Shown piece by piece: positions 9,163 to 16,582 of a DNA stretch of 64,000 nt. Below the pieces are notes generated by a model. The model was given only the letters and a program-made list of their open reading frames with translations. It did no database searches and was not told the DNA's origin. The stretch spans positions 28,991 through 92,990 of the forward strand of contig NZ_JBKQGY010000005.1 in the NCBI RefSeq assembly GCF_050487225.1. Direction: 5' to 3'. This DNA is from Paenalcaligenes sp050487225. GTDB taxonomy: Bacteria > Pseudomonadota > Gammaproteobacteria > Burkholderiales > Burkholderiaceae_B. The stretch's first letter is position 1. Every line of letters starts with the position of its first letter. Both the position numbers and the translations under genes were made by a program.

Positions 9163-9627
9163 ATGACTACCTTGGCTGTTGGCCAACCCATCCCCGCTTT
9201 TACCGCTGAAAGCACACAAGGCACTATTTCTGCAGACTCGCTGAAAGGCCATGCCTATGTGCTGTATTTTTACCCACGCGACAACACACCTGGTTGCACC
9301 ACAGAAGCGCAAGGCTTTAGAGACGCTAGTGCTGATTTTGAAAAGCTGGGTGTACGCATTATTGGCGTGTCACGCGACAGCATGAGCTCGCACGAACGTT
9401 TCATCGAGAAACAGATGCTACCTTTTGCATTAATCAGTGACCCCGATGAAACACTGTGTGAATTATTTGCTGTCATGAAAATGAAAAACATGTACGGTAA
9501 ACAGGTACGTGGTATTGAACGCAGTACTTTTTTAGTGAATGCCGAAGGCAAACTGGTACAGGAATGGCGTGGTCTGCGCGTCCCCGGCCATGTTCAAAAT
9601 GTACTAGAAGCCGCCCAACAACTTTAG
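9163..9627 (+). CDS. bcp: Thioredoxin-dependent peroxiredoxin Bcp (PrxQ)
   Basis: A 154-residue peroxiredoxin of the Bcp/PrxQ class. The peroxidatic cysteine is Cys45 in YPRDNTPGCTTEAQGFRD. The resolving cysteine found five residues later in E. coli Bcp is glutamine here (position 50). The only other cysteine seen is Cys99 in DETLCELFAV. The enzyme is therefore either a one-cysteine type or uses Cys99. It reduces hydroperoxides in the cytoplasm. It is nine bases downstream of the Mth938-domain gene and 51 bases before the PhoH-family gene. Confidence 0.93.
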   Translation: MTTLAVGQPIPAFTAESTQGTISADSLKGHAYVLYFYPRDNTPGCTTEAQGFRDASADFEKLGVRIIGVSRDSMSSHERFIEKQMLPFALISDPDETLCELFAVMKMKNMYGKQVRGIERSTFLVNAEGKLVQEWRGLRVPGHVQNVLEAAQQL

Positions 9628-9678
9628 TCCTAAGCAGACTGTTCTACTTGGACTGACTCAGTCAGGAGCACTGAATAC

Positions 9679-11361
9679 ATGCCTCTACCTCCGCTGCCCA
9701 AACGCCTCGGTAGCACTCTGGATGCACAAAGCGTCCGTGCTACCAACTCTAGTAAAAAAACAGCTAGCGCTGCCAAGAAAGCAGCTCCAGCCCCCAAACC
9801 AGCGTCAGTGGCCGCCCCTTCAGTTCCGGTTTCTCAACCCTCAGCTGTGGCAACAGCCGAGGTTCAGACCACAACCCCTGCACCGGCGAAGCGCACTGAA
9901 CGTCGCAGCACACCGCCTACTAGCGCAGCGAAAAAACCGATTCGCAGCAGCAAACGTAACCAAGCACATAAACTGTTTGTGCTGGATACCAACGTCTTAC
10001 TGCACGACTCGAACTCACTATTTAAGTTTGAAGAGCACGATATCTACTTGCCCATGATGGTGCTAGAAGAGCTAGACCATCAGAAAAAAGGCATGTCTGA
10101 GGTCGCTCGTAATGCACGGCAGGTGAGCCGCAACCTTGATGGCTTAGTGGGCGATAACACACTAGATCATGGTTTGCCGCTAAACGCGTTAGGAAACATC
10201 GAAGCCAAAGGGCTGTTGTTTTTCCAAACCGAAGCCATGGATGCCGACTTAAACGTCAAGCTGCCACTGGGTAAAGCTGACAACCTCATCTTGAATGTAG
10301 TCAGTGCGTTGAAGCAGACTATCACCGATAAAGATGTGGTGATGGTGTCTAAAGACATCAACATGCGCCTAAAGGCCAAGTCATTGGGTCTGCTGGCTGA
10401 AGATTACCTGCACGACCAAGTATTAGATGACTCTGACCTGCTGTACGAAGGCGCTCGCGCCCTGCCCGACGACTTCTGGCGCAAGCATGGCAAGAAGCTG
10501 GAGTCATGGCAGCAAGCCGGCGCGACCTATTACCGCATCCACGGCCCAATCTGCAATCAGCTGCACGTTAACGAATTCGTGTATACCGAAGGCGAGCAAC
10601 CGCTGTATGCACAGGTAAAAGAAGTAACTACCAGCACCGCTGTATTAGCGACTATCCGTGATTACAGCCATCACAAAAACAATGTCTGGGGCATTACCGC
10701 ACGTAACCGTGAGCAAAACTTCGCACTGAATCTGCTCATGAACCCTGACTGTGATTTTGTGTCATTACTCGGCCCTGCTGGTACAGGTAAAACCTTGCTC
10801 GCAATTGCCACTGCTCTAACGCAAACGCTAGAAACTCGCTTGTATAGCGACATTATTATCACGCGAGCCACGGTGCCCGTAGGTGATGATATTGGTTTCT
10901 TGCCCGGAACCGAAGAAGAGAAAATGGCGCCGTGGATGGGTGCGCTGGAAGATAACTTGGAAGTGCTGCACCTTGGCTCTAACAACCAAAAAGGTGGTTC
11001 AAACAACAGCTCTACCGAGAACAGTCGTAATAGCACCATGGAATTGATTCGCTCTAAGATTCAAATCAAATCCATGAGCTTTATGCGTGGTCGTACTTTC
11101 CTCAATAAATTCCTGATTATTGATGAAGCGCAGAACTTAACCCCCAAACAAATGAAAACACTGGTAACCCGTGCGGGCCCAGGTACCAAAATCGTTTGCT
11201 TGGGTAACTTGTCGCAAATCGATACGCCATACCTCACCGAAGGTAGCTCTGGTCTGACCTACGTGGTAGATCGTTTTATGGGCTGGCCACATTCTGGTCA
11301 TATCACCCTACAACGAGGCGAACGCTCCAGACTGGCCGATTACGCCAACGACGCACTCTAA
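9679..11361 (+). CDS. PIN-domain/PhoH-like ATPase
   Basis: A 560-residue protein of the PhoH2 (YlaK) architecture. Residues 1-95 are an Ala/Pro/Ser/Lys-rich, probably disordered extension. A PIN domain follows, starting LFVLDTNVLLHDSNSLF with acidic nuclease residues. The C-terminal PhoH helicase/ATPase domain has Walker A GPAGTGKTLLA, then DIGFLPGTEEEKMAPWM and Walker B LIIDEAQNLTP. Known PhoH2 proteins couple RNA unwinding and cleavage. SD AGGAG lies near the ATG. A terminator follows 12 bases after the stop. Confidence 0.92.
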   Translation: MPLPPLPKRLGSTLDAQSVRATNSSKKTASAAKKAAPAPKPASVAAPSVPVSQPSAVATAEVQTTTPAPAKRTERRSTPPTSAAKKPIRSSKRNQAHKLFVLDTNVLLHDSNSLFKFEEHDIYLPMMVLEELDHQKKGMSEVARNARQVSRNLDGLVGDNTLDHGLPLNALGNIEAKGLLFFQTEAMDADLNVKLPLGKADNLILNVVSALKQTITDKDVVMVSKDINMRLKAKSLGLLAEDYLHDQVLDDSDLLYEGARALPDDFWRKHGKKLESWQQAGATYYRIHGPICNQLHVNEFVYTEGEQPLYAQVKEVTTSTAVLATIRDYSHHKNNVWGITARNREQNFALNLLMNPDCDFVSLLGPAGTGKTLLAIATALTQTLETRLYSDIIITRATVPVGDDIGFLPGTEEEKMAPWMGALEDNLEVLHLGSNNQKGGSNNSSTENSRNSTMELIRSKIQIKSMSFMRGRTFLNKFLIIDEAQNLTPKQMKTLVTRAGPGTKIVCLGNLSQIDTPYLTEGSSGLTYVVDRFMGWPHSGHITLQRGERSRLADYANDAL

Positions 11362-11373
11362 CGTCCCAATCCC

Positions 11374-11400
11374 GCCCCGGCATCACGCCGGGGCTTTTTT
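11374..11400 (+). terminator. Intrinsic terminator after the PhoH-family gene
   Basis: GCCCCGGC (11374-11381) pairs with GCCGGGGC (11387-11394) over a five-base loop, followed by six T. It ends only 12 bases before the pdxA ATG, so pdxA must rely on read-through or on an unusually placed promoter. Confidence 0.9.
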
Positions 11401-11412
11401 GTTTTTTGCACT

Positions 11413-12420
11413 ATGACTGACCTTAGCTCACTTCCCTTGGGCATCACCATGGGTGACGCTGCTGGCATTGGCCCCGAACTGATTGTGTCCCTGATACACC
11501 AAGGGCTTCCTCACCCTACTGTGGTGTATGGCGATAGCGGCATTTTGCGTCGTGCAGCCAAAGCATTAGGCGTAGCGCAGCACGTTACTATCGTCGACGC
11601 TGACACCTTGCCTGCAGACCAAGCCATACCTGAACACACCATTGCCGTACGCAATCGCTGGCAAGCCCTACCCGCTGACCTCCCCTTTGGTGAAATCAAT
11701 GCGCAAGCTGGACGTGGCGCATACGAATACCTGTGCCACGCCATTGATGATGCACAAGCTGGGCGTATACGCGGCATTGTGACGGCTCCTTTACACAAAA
11801 AAGCCATGCAAGCCGGTGGCATTGATGCCCCTGGCCATACCGAAATTTTGGCCGAGCGATCAAACACCCAAGACTTTGCCATGATGCTCGCCAATCACGA
11901 ACTACGCGTATTGTTAGTCACCATACATATGGCACTGGCCGACGTACCTCGTCATATCACCTTTGACGCTGAGCTACGCGCTATACGTTTAGCACACCTA
12001 GCCTGTAAGCAAGCCGGCATTGCCGTTCCACGCATTGCTGTGGCAGGTTTAAACCCTCATGCCGGGGAAGACGGGAAGTTTGGTCAGGAAGAGCAGCAGG
12101 TGATTACACCTGCCATACAAGCGGCCTGCGCTGAAGGCATGCAAGTCACTGGCCCATGGCCGGGTGACACCATCTTCATGCGTGCTCGTAAAGGGGAGTT
12201 TGATGTGGTGGTTGCTCAATACCACGATCAAGGCCTGATCCCAGTGAAGTATTTGGGTGTGGATGAAGGGGTTAACGTGACCGTAGGTCTGCCCTTTGTG
12301 CGTACCAGTGTAGACCACGGCACCGCTTTTGATATCGCAGGTAAAGGGATTGCAGACCCCTCATCCTTGCGTGAAGCTTTTGACATGGCACTGCGCATGA
12401 GCGCAGCACCAGTCGCTTGA
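11413..12420 (+). CDS. pdxA: 4-Hydroxythreonine-4-phosphate dehydrogenase
   Basis: A 335-residue PdxA. GITMGDAAGIGPELI opens the protein. Metal-binding histidines occur in GHTEILAE and HDQGLIPVKYLG, and NPHAGEDGKFGQEE is a family signature. It oxidises 4-phosphohydroxy-threonine in the DXP-dependent pyridoxal phosphate pathway, which shares its DXP precursor with dxs at 16.6 kb. No good ribosome site is visible before the ATG, because the terminator of the PhoH-family gene occupies that space. It is convergent with dnaB (6-base gap, no terminator between). Confidence 0.95.
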   Translation: MTDLSSLPLGITMGDAAGIGPELIVSLIHQGLPHPTVVYGDSGILRRAAKALGVAQHVTIVDADTLPADQAIPEHTIAVRNRWQALPADLPFGEINAQAGRGAYEYLCHAIDDAQAGRIRGIVTAPLHKKAMQAGGIDAPGHTEILAERSNTQDFAMMLANHELRVLLVTIHMALADVPRHITFDAELRAIRLAHLACKQAGIAVPRIAVAGLNPHAGEDGKFGQEEQQVITPAIQAACAEGMQVTGPWPGDTIFMRARKGEFDVVVAQYHDQGLIPVKYLGVDEGVNVTVGLPFVRTSVDHGTAFDIAGKGIADPSSLREAFDMALRMSAAPVA

Positions 12421-12426
12421 TACGCC

Positions 12427-13821
12427 TTATTCGTTATCGACGTAGGCGTTACCACTAGTGTAGTTAAGAAAGCGCGTACTGGCCCCTTGGAAGGCGACAC
12501 GCACGGTTCCAATAGGACCATTACGCTGCTTACCAATAATCAGCTCTGCCGTGCCCTTATCGGGTGAATCGGGGTTGTACACCTCGTCACGGTAAATAAA
12601 CAGAATCAAGTCCGCATCCTGCTCAATAGCACCTGATTCACGCAAGTCACTCATTACCGGACGTTTGTTGGGGCGTTGCTCCAGACTTCGGTTCAACTGT
12701 GACAGCGCAATCAACGGGCAATCTAGCTCTTTAGCCAAACCTTTTAGGGATCGACTGATCTCTGAAATCTCTGTTGCACGGTTTTCACTACCGGAATTAC
12801 CTGACATCAACTGCAAGTAATCGATGATGATTAAACCCAGCTTGCCGCACTGTCTGGCCAAGCGTCGTGCGCGTGCACGCACTTCCATCCCCGACAAACC
12901 GGGGGTTTCATCAATATAAATCTGTGCTTCTTGTACTTTCTGTACAGCGTGCGTGAGCTTAGGCCAATCTTCGGCCACCAGCTTACCCGTACGCATACGG
13001 TGCTGATCCAGCAAGCCCACAGAACCCACCATACGCATCGCCAACTGTACGGCCCCCATCTCCATGGAGAACACGGCAACAGGCAAGCCTTGCTCAATCG
13101 CTACGTGCTCACCGATATTCATGGAGAGCGAGGTTTTACCCATGGAAGGACGCCCTGCTACAATCACCAAGTCACCTGCTTGCAGGCCTGATGTCATGCG
13201 GTCTAAGTCTACAAAACCCGTGGGAATACCCGTGATTTCGGAATCGCCTTCACGGTGATAGAGTTCGTCAATACGCTCTACTACCTGAGTCAGCAAGGGC
13301 TGAATTTCTAGAAAACCAGCACTACCTCTGGAACCTTCTTGGGCAATTTGGAAGACGCGCGATTCGGCATCATCCAGAATTTGGCGTGCTTCTTTACCTT
13401 GCGGGTTAAAAGCTGCCGACGAAATTTCATCCGCTACTGTTACCAGCTTACGCAACATGGAGCGTTCGCGCACGATCTCGGCATAGCGACGAATATTCGC
13501 GGCCGATGGCGTGTTGTGCGCCAGCGCGTTTAAATACTGTAGACCACCTACCTCTTCTGCTTTTCCGGCTGTGGATAACGATTCATATACGGTCACCACG
13601 TCGGCAGGTCTACCCAAGCCAATGAGACGCGTAATATGCTGCCAAATAATACGGTGATCGAAACGGTAAAAGTCTTCGTCTACCAAAATATCAGCGATAC
13701 GATCCCAGGCTGCATTGTCCAATAACAAACCACCCAATACCGATTGCTCGGCCTCGATGGAATGCGGCGGAACACGCAAATAATCTAGTTTAGTATCCGT
13801 ATTAGGAATGTCTTCAGCCAA
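12427..13821 (-). CDS. dnaB: Replicative DNA helicase DnaB
   Basis: A 464-residue DnaB. The N-terminal domain includes RVPPHSIEAEQSVLGGLLLD. The RecA-like motor has Walker A GRPSMGKTS (about residues 223-231), LGLIIIDYLQLMSG and the DnaB signature SDLRESGAIEQDADLI. It unwinds DNA ahead of the fork. The only in-frame start upstream of the conserved region is TTG 13821. A nearby ATG at 13834 is out of frame and encodes only six codons before a stop overlapping the dnaB start region. It lies downstream of the rpsF-rplI operon, after a terminator. Confidence 0.95.
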   Translation of the reverse strand: MAEDIPNTDTKLDYLRVPPHSIEAEQSVLGGLLLDNAAWDRIADILVDEDFYRFDHRIIWQHITRLIGLGRPADVVTVYESLSTAGKAEEVGGLQYLNALAHNTPSAANIRRYAEIVRERSMLRKLVTVADEISSAAFNPQGKEARQILDDAESRVFQIAQEGSRGSAGFLEIQPLLTQVVERIDELYHREGDSEITGIPTGFVDLDRMTSGLQAGDLVIVAGRPSMGKTSLSMNIGEHVAIEQGLPVAVFSMEMGAVQLAMRMVGSVGLLDQHRMRTGKLVAEDWPKLTHAVQKVQEAQIYIDETPGLSGMEVRARARRLARQCGKLGLIIIDYLQLMSGNSGSENRATEISEISRSLKGLAKELDCPLIALSQLNRSLEQRPNKRPVMSDLRESGAIEQDADLILFIYRDEVYNPDSPDKGTAELIIGKQRNGPIGTVRVAFQGASTRFLNYTSGNAYVDNE

Positions 13822-13850
13822 CGCTAAACCCCATGAAAAGCAAAAGAAAA

Positions 13851-13874
13851 AGCCGGCTAGGTGCCGGCTTTTTT
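13851..13874 (-). terminator. Intrinsic terminator between rplI and dnaB
   Basis: AGCCGGC (13851-13857) pairs with GCCGGCT (13863-13869) over a five-base loop. A-runs and T-runs on both sides allow use in the minus direction after rplI. It lies about 30 bases upstream of the dnaB TTG start, so it also sits in the dnaB leader. Confidence 0.85.
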
Positions 13875-13919
13875 CACACGTGGTACACCAATATAAAATG
13901 TACCATGTCTGCGTGCTGA

Positions 13920-14375
13920 TTAGTCGATATCGCCTTCAACGATAACGGTCAAATCAACAACTACGTCTGGGTGCAGAACCACAGCAACGGTGTACTCACC
14001 AACTGCTTTCAGTGGGCCATCAGCCAAACGAATTTGCGAGCGCACGATGTCTGCGAAGCCAGAAGCTACCAGCGCACCAGCGATGTCCATGTTTGTCACG
14101 GAACCAAACAAACGACCATCAACGCCAGCTTTTTGAGTCAGTTTCACACTGTGCTCAGCCAATTTAGCGCCTACTGTTTGAGCAGTAGCCAGACGGTCGG
14201 CTTGTGCTTTTTCCAATTCAGCACGACGTGCTTCGAATTCTTGGATAGCACTGTCAGTAGCACGACGGGCCATTTTACGTGGCAGCAAGAAGTTACGAGC
14301 GTAACCGTTGCGTACACGTACTACGTCGCCCAAATCGCCCAAATTTACAACTTTCTCTAGCAGAATAATTTGCAT
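13920..14375 (-). CDS. rplI: 50S ribosomal protein L9 (bL9)
   Basis: A 151-residue bL9, the usual length. The N-terminal RNA-binding domain MQIILLEKVVNLGDLGDVVRV with NGYARNFLLP is diagnostic. A long charged helix (EFEARRAELEKAQADRLA) links to the C-terminal domain. L9 binds 23S rRNA near the L1 stalk. It is last in rpsF-priB-rpsR-rplI. Confidence 0.98.
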   Translation of the reverse strand: MQIILLEKVVNLGDLGDVVRVRNGYARNFLLPRKMARRATDSAIQEFEARRAELEKAQADRLATAQTVGAKLAEHSVKLTQKAGVDGRLFGSVTNMDIAGALVASGFADIVRSQIRLADGPLKAVGEYTVAVVLHPDVVVDLTVIVEGDID

Positions 14376-14390
14376 GACTTAGCTCCCGAA

Positions 14391-14669
14391 TTATTTGTGA
14401 TTATCGGTGTATGGCAACAACGCCAAGAAGCGAGCACGCTTAATAGCGGTGTCAAGCTGACGCTGATAATGAGCCTTAGTACCAGTCAAACGTGCAGGAA
14501 TGATCTTGCCGTTTTCTTGGATGAAATCACGCAATGTGTCCAAATCTTTGTAATCGATTTCTTTAACTTCAGCTACTGTGAAGCGGCAGAATTTACGACG
14601 TTTGAACAACGGATTCTGCTGACCAAATCTGCGGCGTTTATCTTTGCCGCCTTTACGACCAAAAGCCAT
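14391..14669 (-). CDS. rpsR: 30S ribosomal protein S18 (bS18)
   Basis: A 92-residue bS18 with a basic N-terminus rich in Gly, Lys and Arg and the conserved core YKDLDTLRDFIQENGKI followed by PARLTGTKAHYQRQL. S18 assembles as a dimer with S6, encoded by rpsF two genes upstream. 15 bases separate it from rplI. Confidence 0.98.
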   Translation of the reverse strand: MAFGRKGGKDKRRRFGQQNPLFKRRKFCRFTVAEVKEIDYKDLDTLRDFIQENGKIIPARLTGTKAHYQRQLDTAIKRARFLALLPYTDNHK

Positions 14670-14736
14670 GATATACCTCTGTATTGTTCCGGGTTAGCCG
14701 GAAATTTATTTCGTGCGGTACAACCCGCACCTTGAC

Positions 14737-15054
14737 TTACACAACAACCGCTGCGCTGCCTGGATAAAGAATTCGTACATCTTGTATGTGCACAATCATT
14801 CTTACCGACGCTTTTCGCAACGGGGCGATAAAACCTGTAATTTCTAGTGTTGCCCCTAACGGTACATCGACTAGCAACAAGGCTGTATCACCAAGCGCCA
14901 CGGCATCAACCTGAAAATCAAGACGGCGTTTAAGACCGGCTTCCATTACTTCAGACTGGTGTTGCAATGTCAGCTCTATCGCTGGTAATCCTGCTGGGGT
15001 GTAACGTAGCTCCCCGGGACTTGCAACAACAGCTGTAAATGACAGGTGATTCAC
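14737..15054 (-). CDS. priB: Primosomal replication protein N (PriB)
   Basis: A 105-residue OB-fold single-strand DNA-binding protein. Family segments are ASPGELRYTPAGLPAIELTL and the C-terminal IVHIQDVRIL. PriB acts with PriA and DnaT to reload DnaB at stalled forks. Its place between rpsF and rpsR is the classic beta/gammaproteobacterial arrangement, here adjoining dnaB. Confidence 0.94.
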   Translation of the reverse strand: MNHLSFTAVVASPGELRYTPAGLPAIELTLQHQSEVMEAGLKRRLDFQVDAVALGDTALLLVDVPLGATLEITGFIAPLRKASVRMIVHIQDVRILYPGSAAVVV

Positions 15055-15073
15055 GTACGCTGTTGGAACCTAA

Positions 15074-15484
15074 TTAGGACTCGGAGACTTCTTCGTCCTG
15101 CTCGTCAACTTCGTCCTCGTCGTCAGCTTGGCTGTCGGCGCTAGCGCGACGGCTGTCTTCACGCTCTACGGACTTCATCATGACGGATGCGCCTTCAGGA
15201 GCATCATCAGTTTTGGCGATCAGGTAACGCAGAATAGCATCGTTGTAACGGAACGAGTGCTCTAGTTCATCCAAAGTGCTCTGGCCGATTTCGATGTTCA
15301 GGCAAACGTAGTGAGCCTTGACCAGTTTCTGGATAGGGTAAGCCAATTGGCGACGACCCCAGTCTTCGTGACGGTGGATTTTACCGCCTTCGGAAGTGAT
15401 GATCGCCTGATAGCGCTCAACCATGGCGGGCACTTGCTCGCTTTGGTCGGGGTGCACAATAAACACTACTTCGTAGTGACGCAT
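15074..15484 (-). CDS. rpsF: 30S ribosomal protein S6 (bS6)
   Basis: A 136-residue bS6. MRHYEVVFIVHPDQSEQVPA starts the ferredoxin-like fold, and GRRQLAYPIQKLVKAHYV is typical. The last 30 residues are strongly acidic (DDEDEVDEQDEEVSES). In E. coli the S6 C-terminus is a substrate of RimK glutamate ligation; whether that occurs here is unknown. A good AAGGAGT ribosome site precedes it. It is first gene of rpsF-priB-rpsR-rplI. Confidence 0.97.
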   Translation of the reverse strand: MRHYEVVFIVHPDQSEQVPAMVERYQAIITSEGGKIHRHEDWGRRQLAYPIQKLVKAHYVCLNIEIGQSTLDELEHSFRYNDAILRYLIAKTDDAPEGASVMMKSVEREDSRRASADSQADDEDEVDEQDEEVSES

Positions 15485-15571
15485 GAAACAACTCCTTGTG
15501 GATATCGCCTGAAAAAACGTTTTCAGACACGACAGCCCACCCTATACAGCTAGGTGAGCAAGAAACCAAGT

Positions 15572-15601
15572 ATTCTACCTCGCGATAAGGCGTCTACACA
15601 A
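15572..15601 (-). promoter_or_regulatory. Promoter of the rpsF operon with overlapping inverted repeat
   Basis: Read on the minus strand, TTGTGT (15601-15596), an 18-base spacer and TAGAAT (15577-15572) form a promoter about 90 bases before rpsF. A perfect 10-bp inverted repeat, GCGATAAGGC (15582-15591) with GCCTTATCGC (15602-15611), covers the spacer and -35. The repeat may be an operator or part of the folE2 terminator. The leader also holds a short CTGAAAA/TTTTCAG hairpin. S6:S18 autoregulation of rpsF leaders is known in other bacteria but is not demonstrated here. Confidence 0.6.
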
Positions 15602-15630
15602 GCCTTATCGCAAATAAATGCTGAGTCGCG

Positions 15631-16446
15631 TTAGCCTTCCACCACAGCATAGGCTGAGTGGTTATGGATGGACTCGAAGTTTTCTGCCTCGATGCGGTAG
15701 TTCAATACCGATGGCATATCACGTACCAACACGGCTACATCACGCACCAAGTCTTCTACAAACTTGGGGTTTTCGTAGGCTTGTTCAGTCACGTATTTTT
15801 CATCCGTACGCTTCAACAACCCCCACAACTGGCAAGAGGCTTGCTCTTCCACTTGTTGGATCAGCGCATTGATATCTATCGCCGCAGGGTCTTCCAATAC
15901 CAAATTAACGGTAACGTGGGAGCGCTGGTTATGCGCACCGTATTTAGAAATTGCTTTGGAGCATGGGCACAAGCTGGTTACTGGCACCAATACGCTGAGC
16001 TCAAACTCGGTATCGACGCCGCCATCGGCAGTACGCATCACACTCGCAGACCAACCCAACTCGTAATCCAACAAGCTTTGCACGCCAGATACGGGGGCAG
16101 CCTTGTTGATGAAGTAAGGGAAAGAAACGGTCATTTCGCCTGCTTCGGCTTTCAAGAGATCTAGCATTTCTGCAGCGATCTGACAGTACAGCGTCGAAGA
16201 AATTGGAGTCTGGCGGTATTTTTCCAACAGCTCCATGAATCTGGACATGTGCGTGCCTTTTTCTTCAGGCGGCAACGCAACGGTTAGTTCCCACTCGCCC
16301 ACGGTAGGTGCAGCATCGCCTGCCATTTGCACAAATAAGGGGTAACGCACACCGCGCACACCAACCTTTTGAATGGCAACGTGGCGGGTGTCCACACTGC
16401 TTTGCACGTCCGGCATTGTTCCAGCCGTTTTAGTAATACTCGTCAT
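15631..16446 (-). CDS. folE2: GTP cyclohydrolase FolE2 (type IB)
   Basis: A 271-residue FolE2. MPDVQSSVDTRHVAIQKVGV opens the homologous region. The PCSKAISKYGAHNQRS motif holds the active-site cysteine and histidine. LFVQMAGDAAPT and TELEF-like segments also fit. FolE2 converts GTP to dihydroneopterin triphosphate for folate synthesis and can use metals other than zinc. It lies downstream of dxs, separated by 136 bases holding a long hairpin. No classical FolE is in the window. Confidence 0.95.
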   Translation of the reverse strand: MTSITKTAGTMPDVQSSVDTRHVAIQKVGVRGVRYPLFVQMAGDAAPTVGEWELTVALPPEEKGTHMSRFMELLEKYRQTPISSTLYCQIAAEMLDLLKAEAGEMTVSFPYFINKAAPVSGVQSLLDYELGWSASVMRTADGGVDTEFELSVLVPVTSLCPCSKAISKYGAHNQRSHVTVNLVLEDPAAIDINALIQQVEEQASCQLWGLLKRTDEKYVTEQAYENPKFVEDLVRDVAVLVRDMPSVLNYRIEAENFESIHNHSAYAVVEG

Positions 16447-16519
16447 GATAATTGTCCAAATATGCCCATCTGGACATAGCTGAGAAAATCGTAATGCTTT
16501 AATTATGAAATAGATACAC

Positions 16520-16571
16520 GCTGCGCTCTCACTATAACCCCACTATCATCAGGCGTATAAGAGAGCACAGC
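16520..16571 (-). promoter_or_regulatory. Long hairpin in the dxs-folE2 gap
   Basis: GCTGCGCTCTC (16520-16530) and GAGAGCACAGC (16561-16571) are inverted repeats with one mismatch. In RNA made from the minus strand the mismatch becomes a G-U pair, and the stem partly extends through TTATA/TATAG. No T-run follows, so it does not look like a simple terminator. It lies 74 bases before the folE2 start. The role is unknown. Confidence 0.5.
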
Positions 16572-16582
16572 TAAGAATTAGG

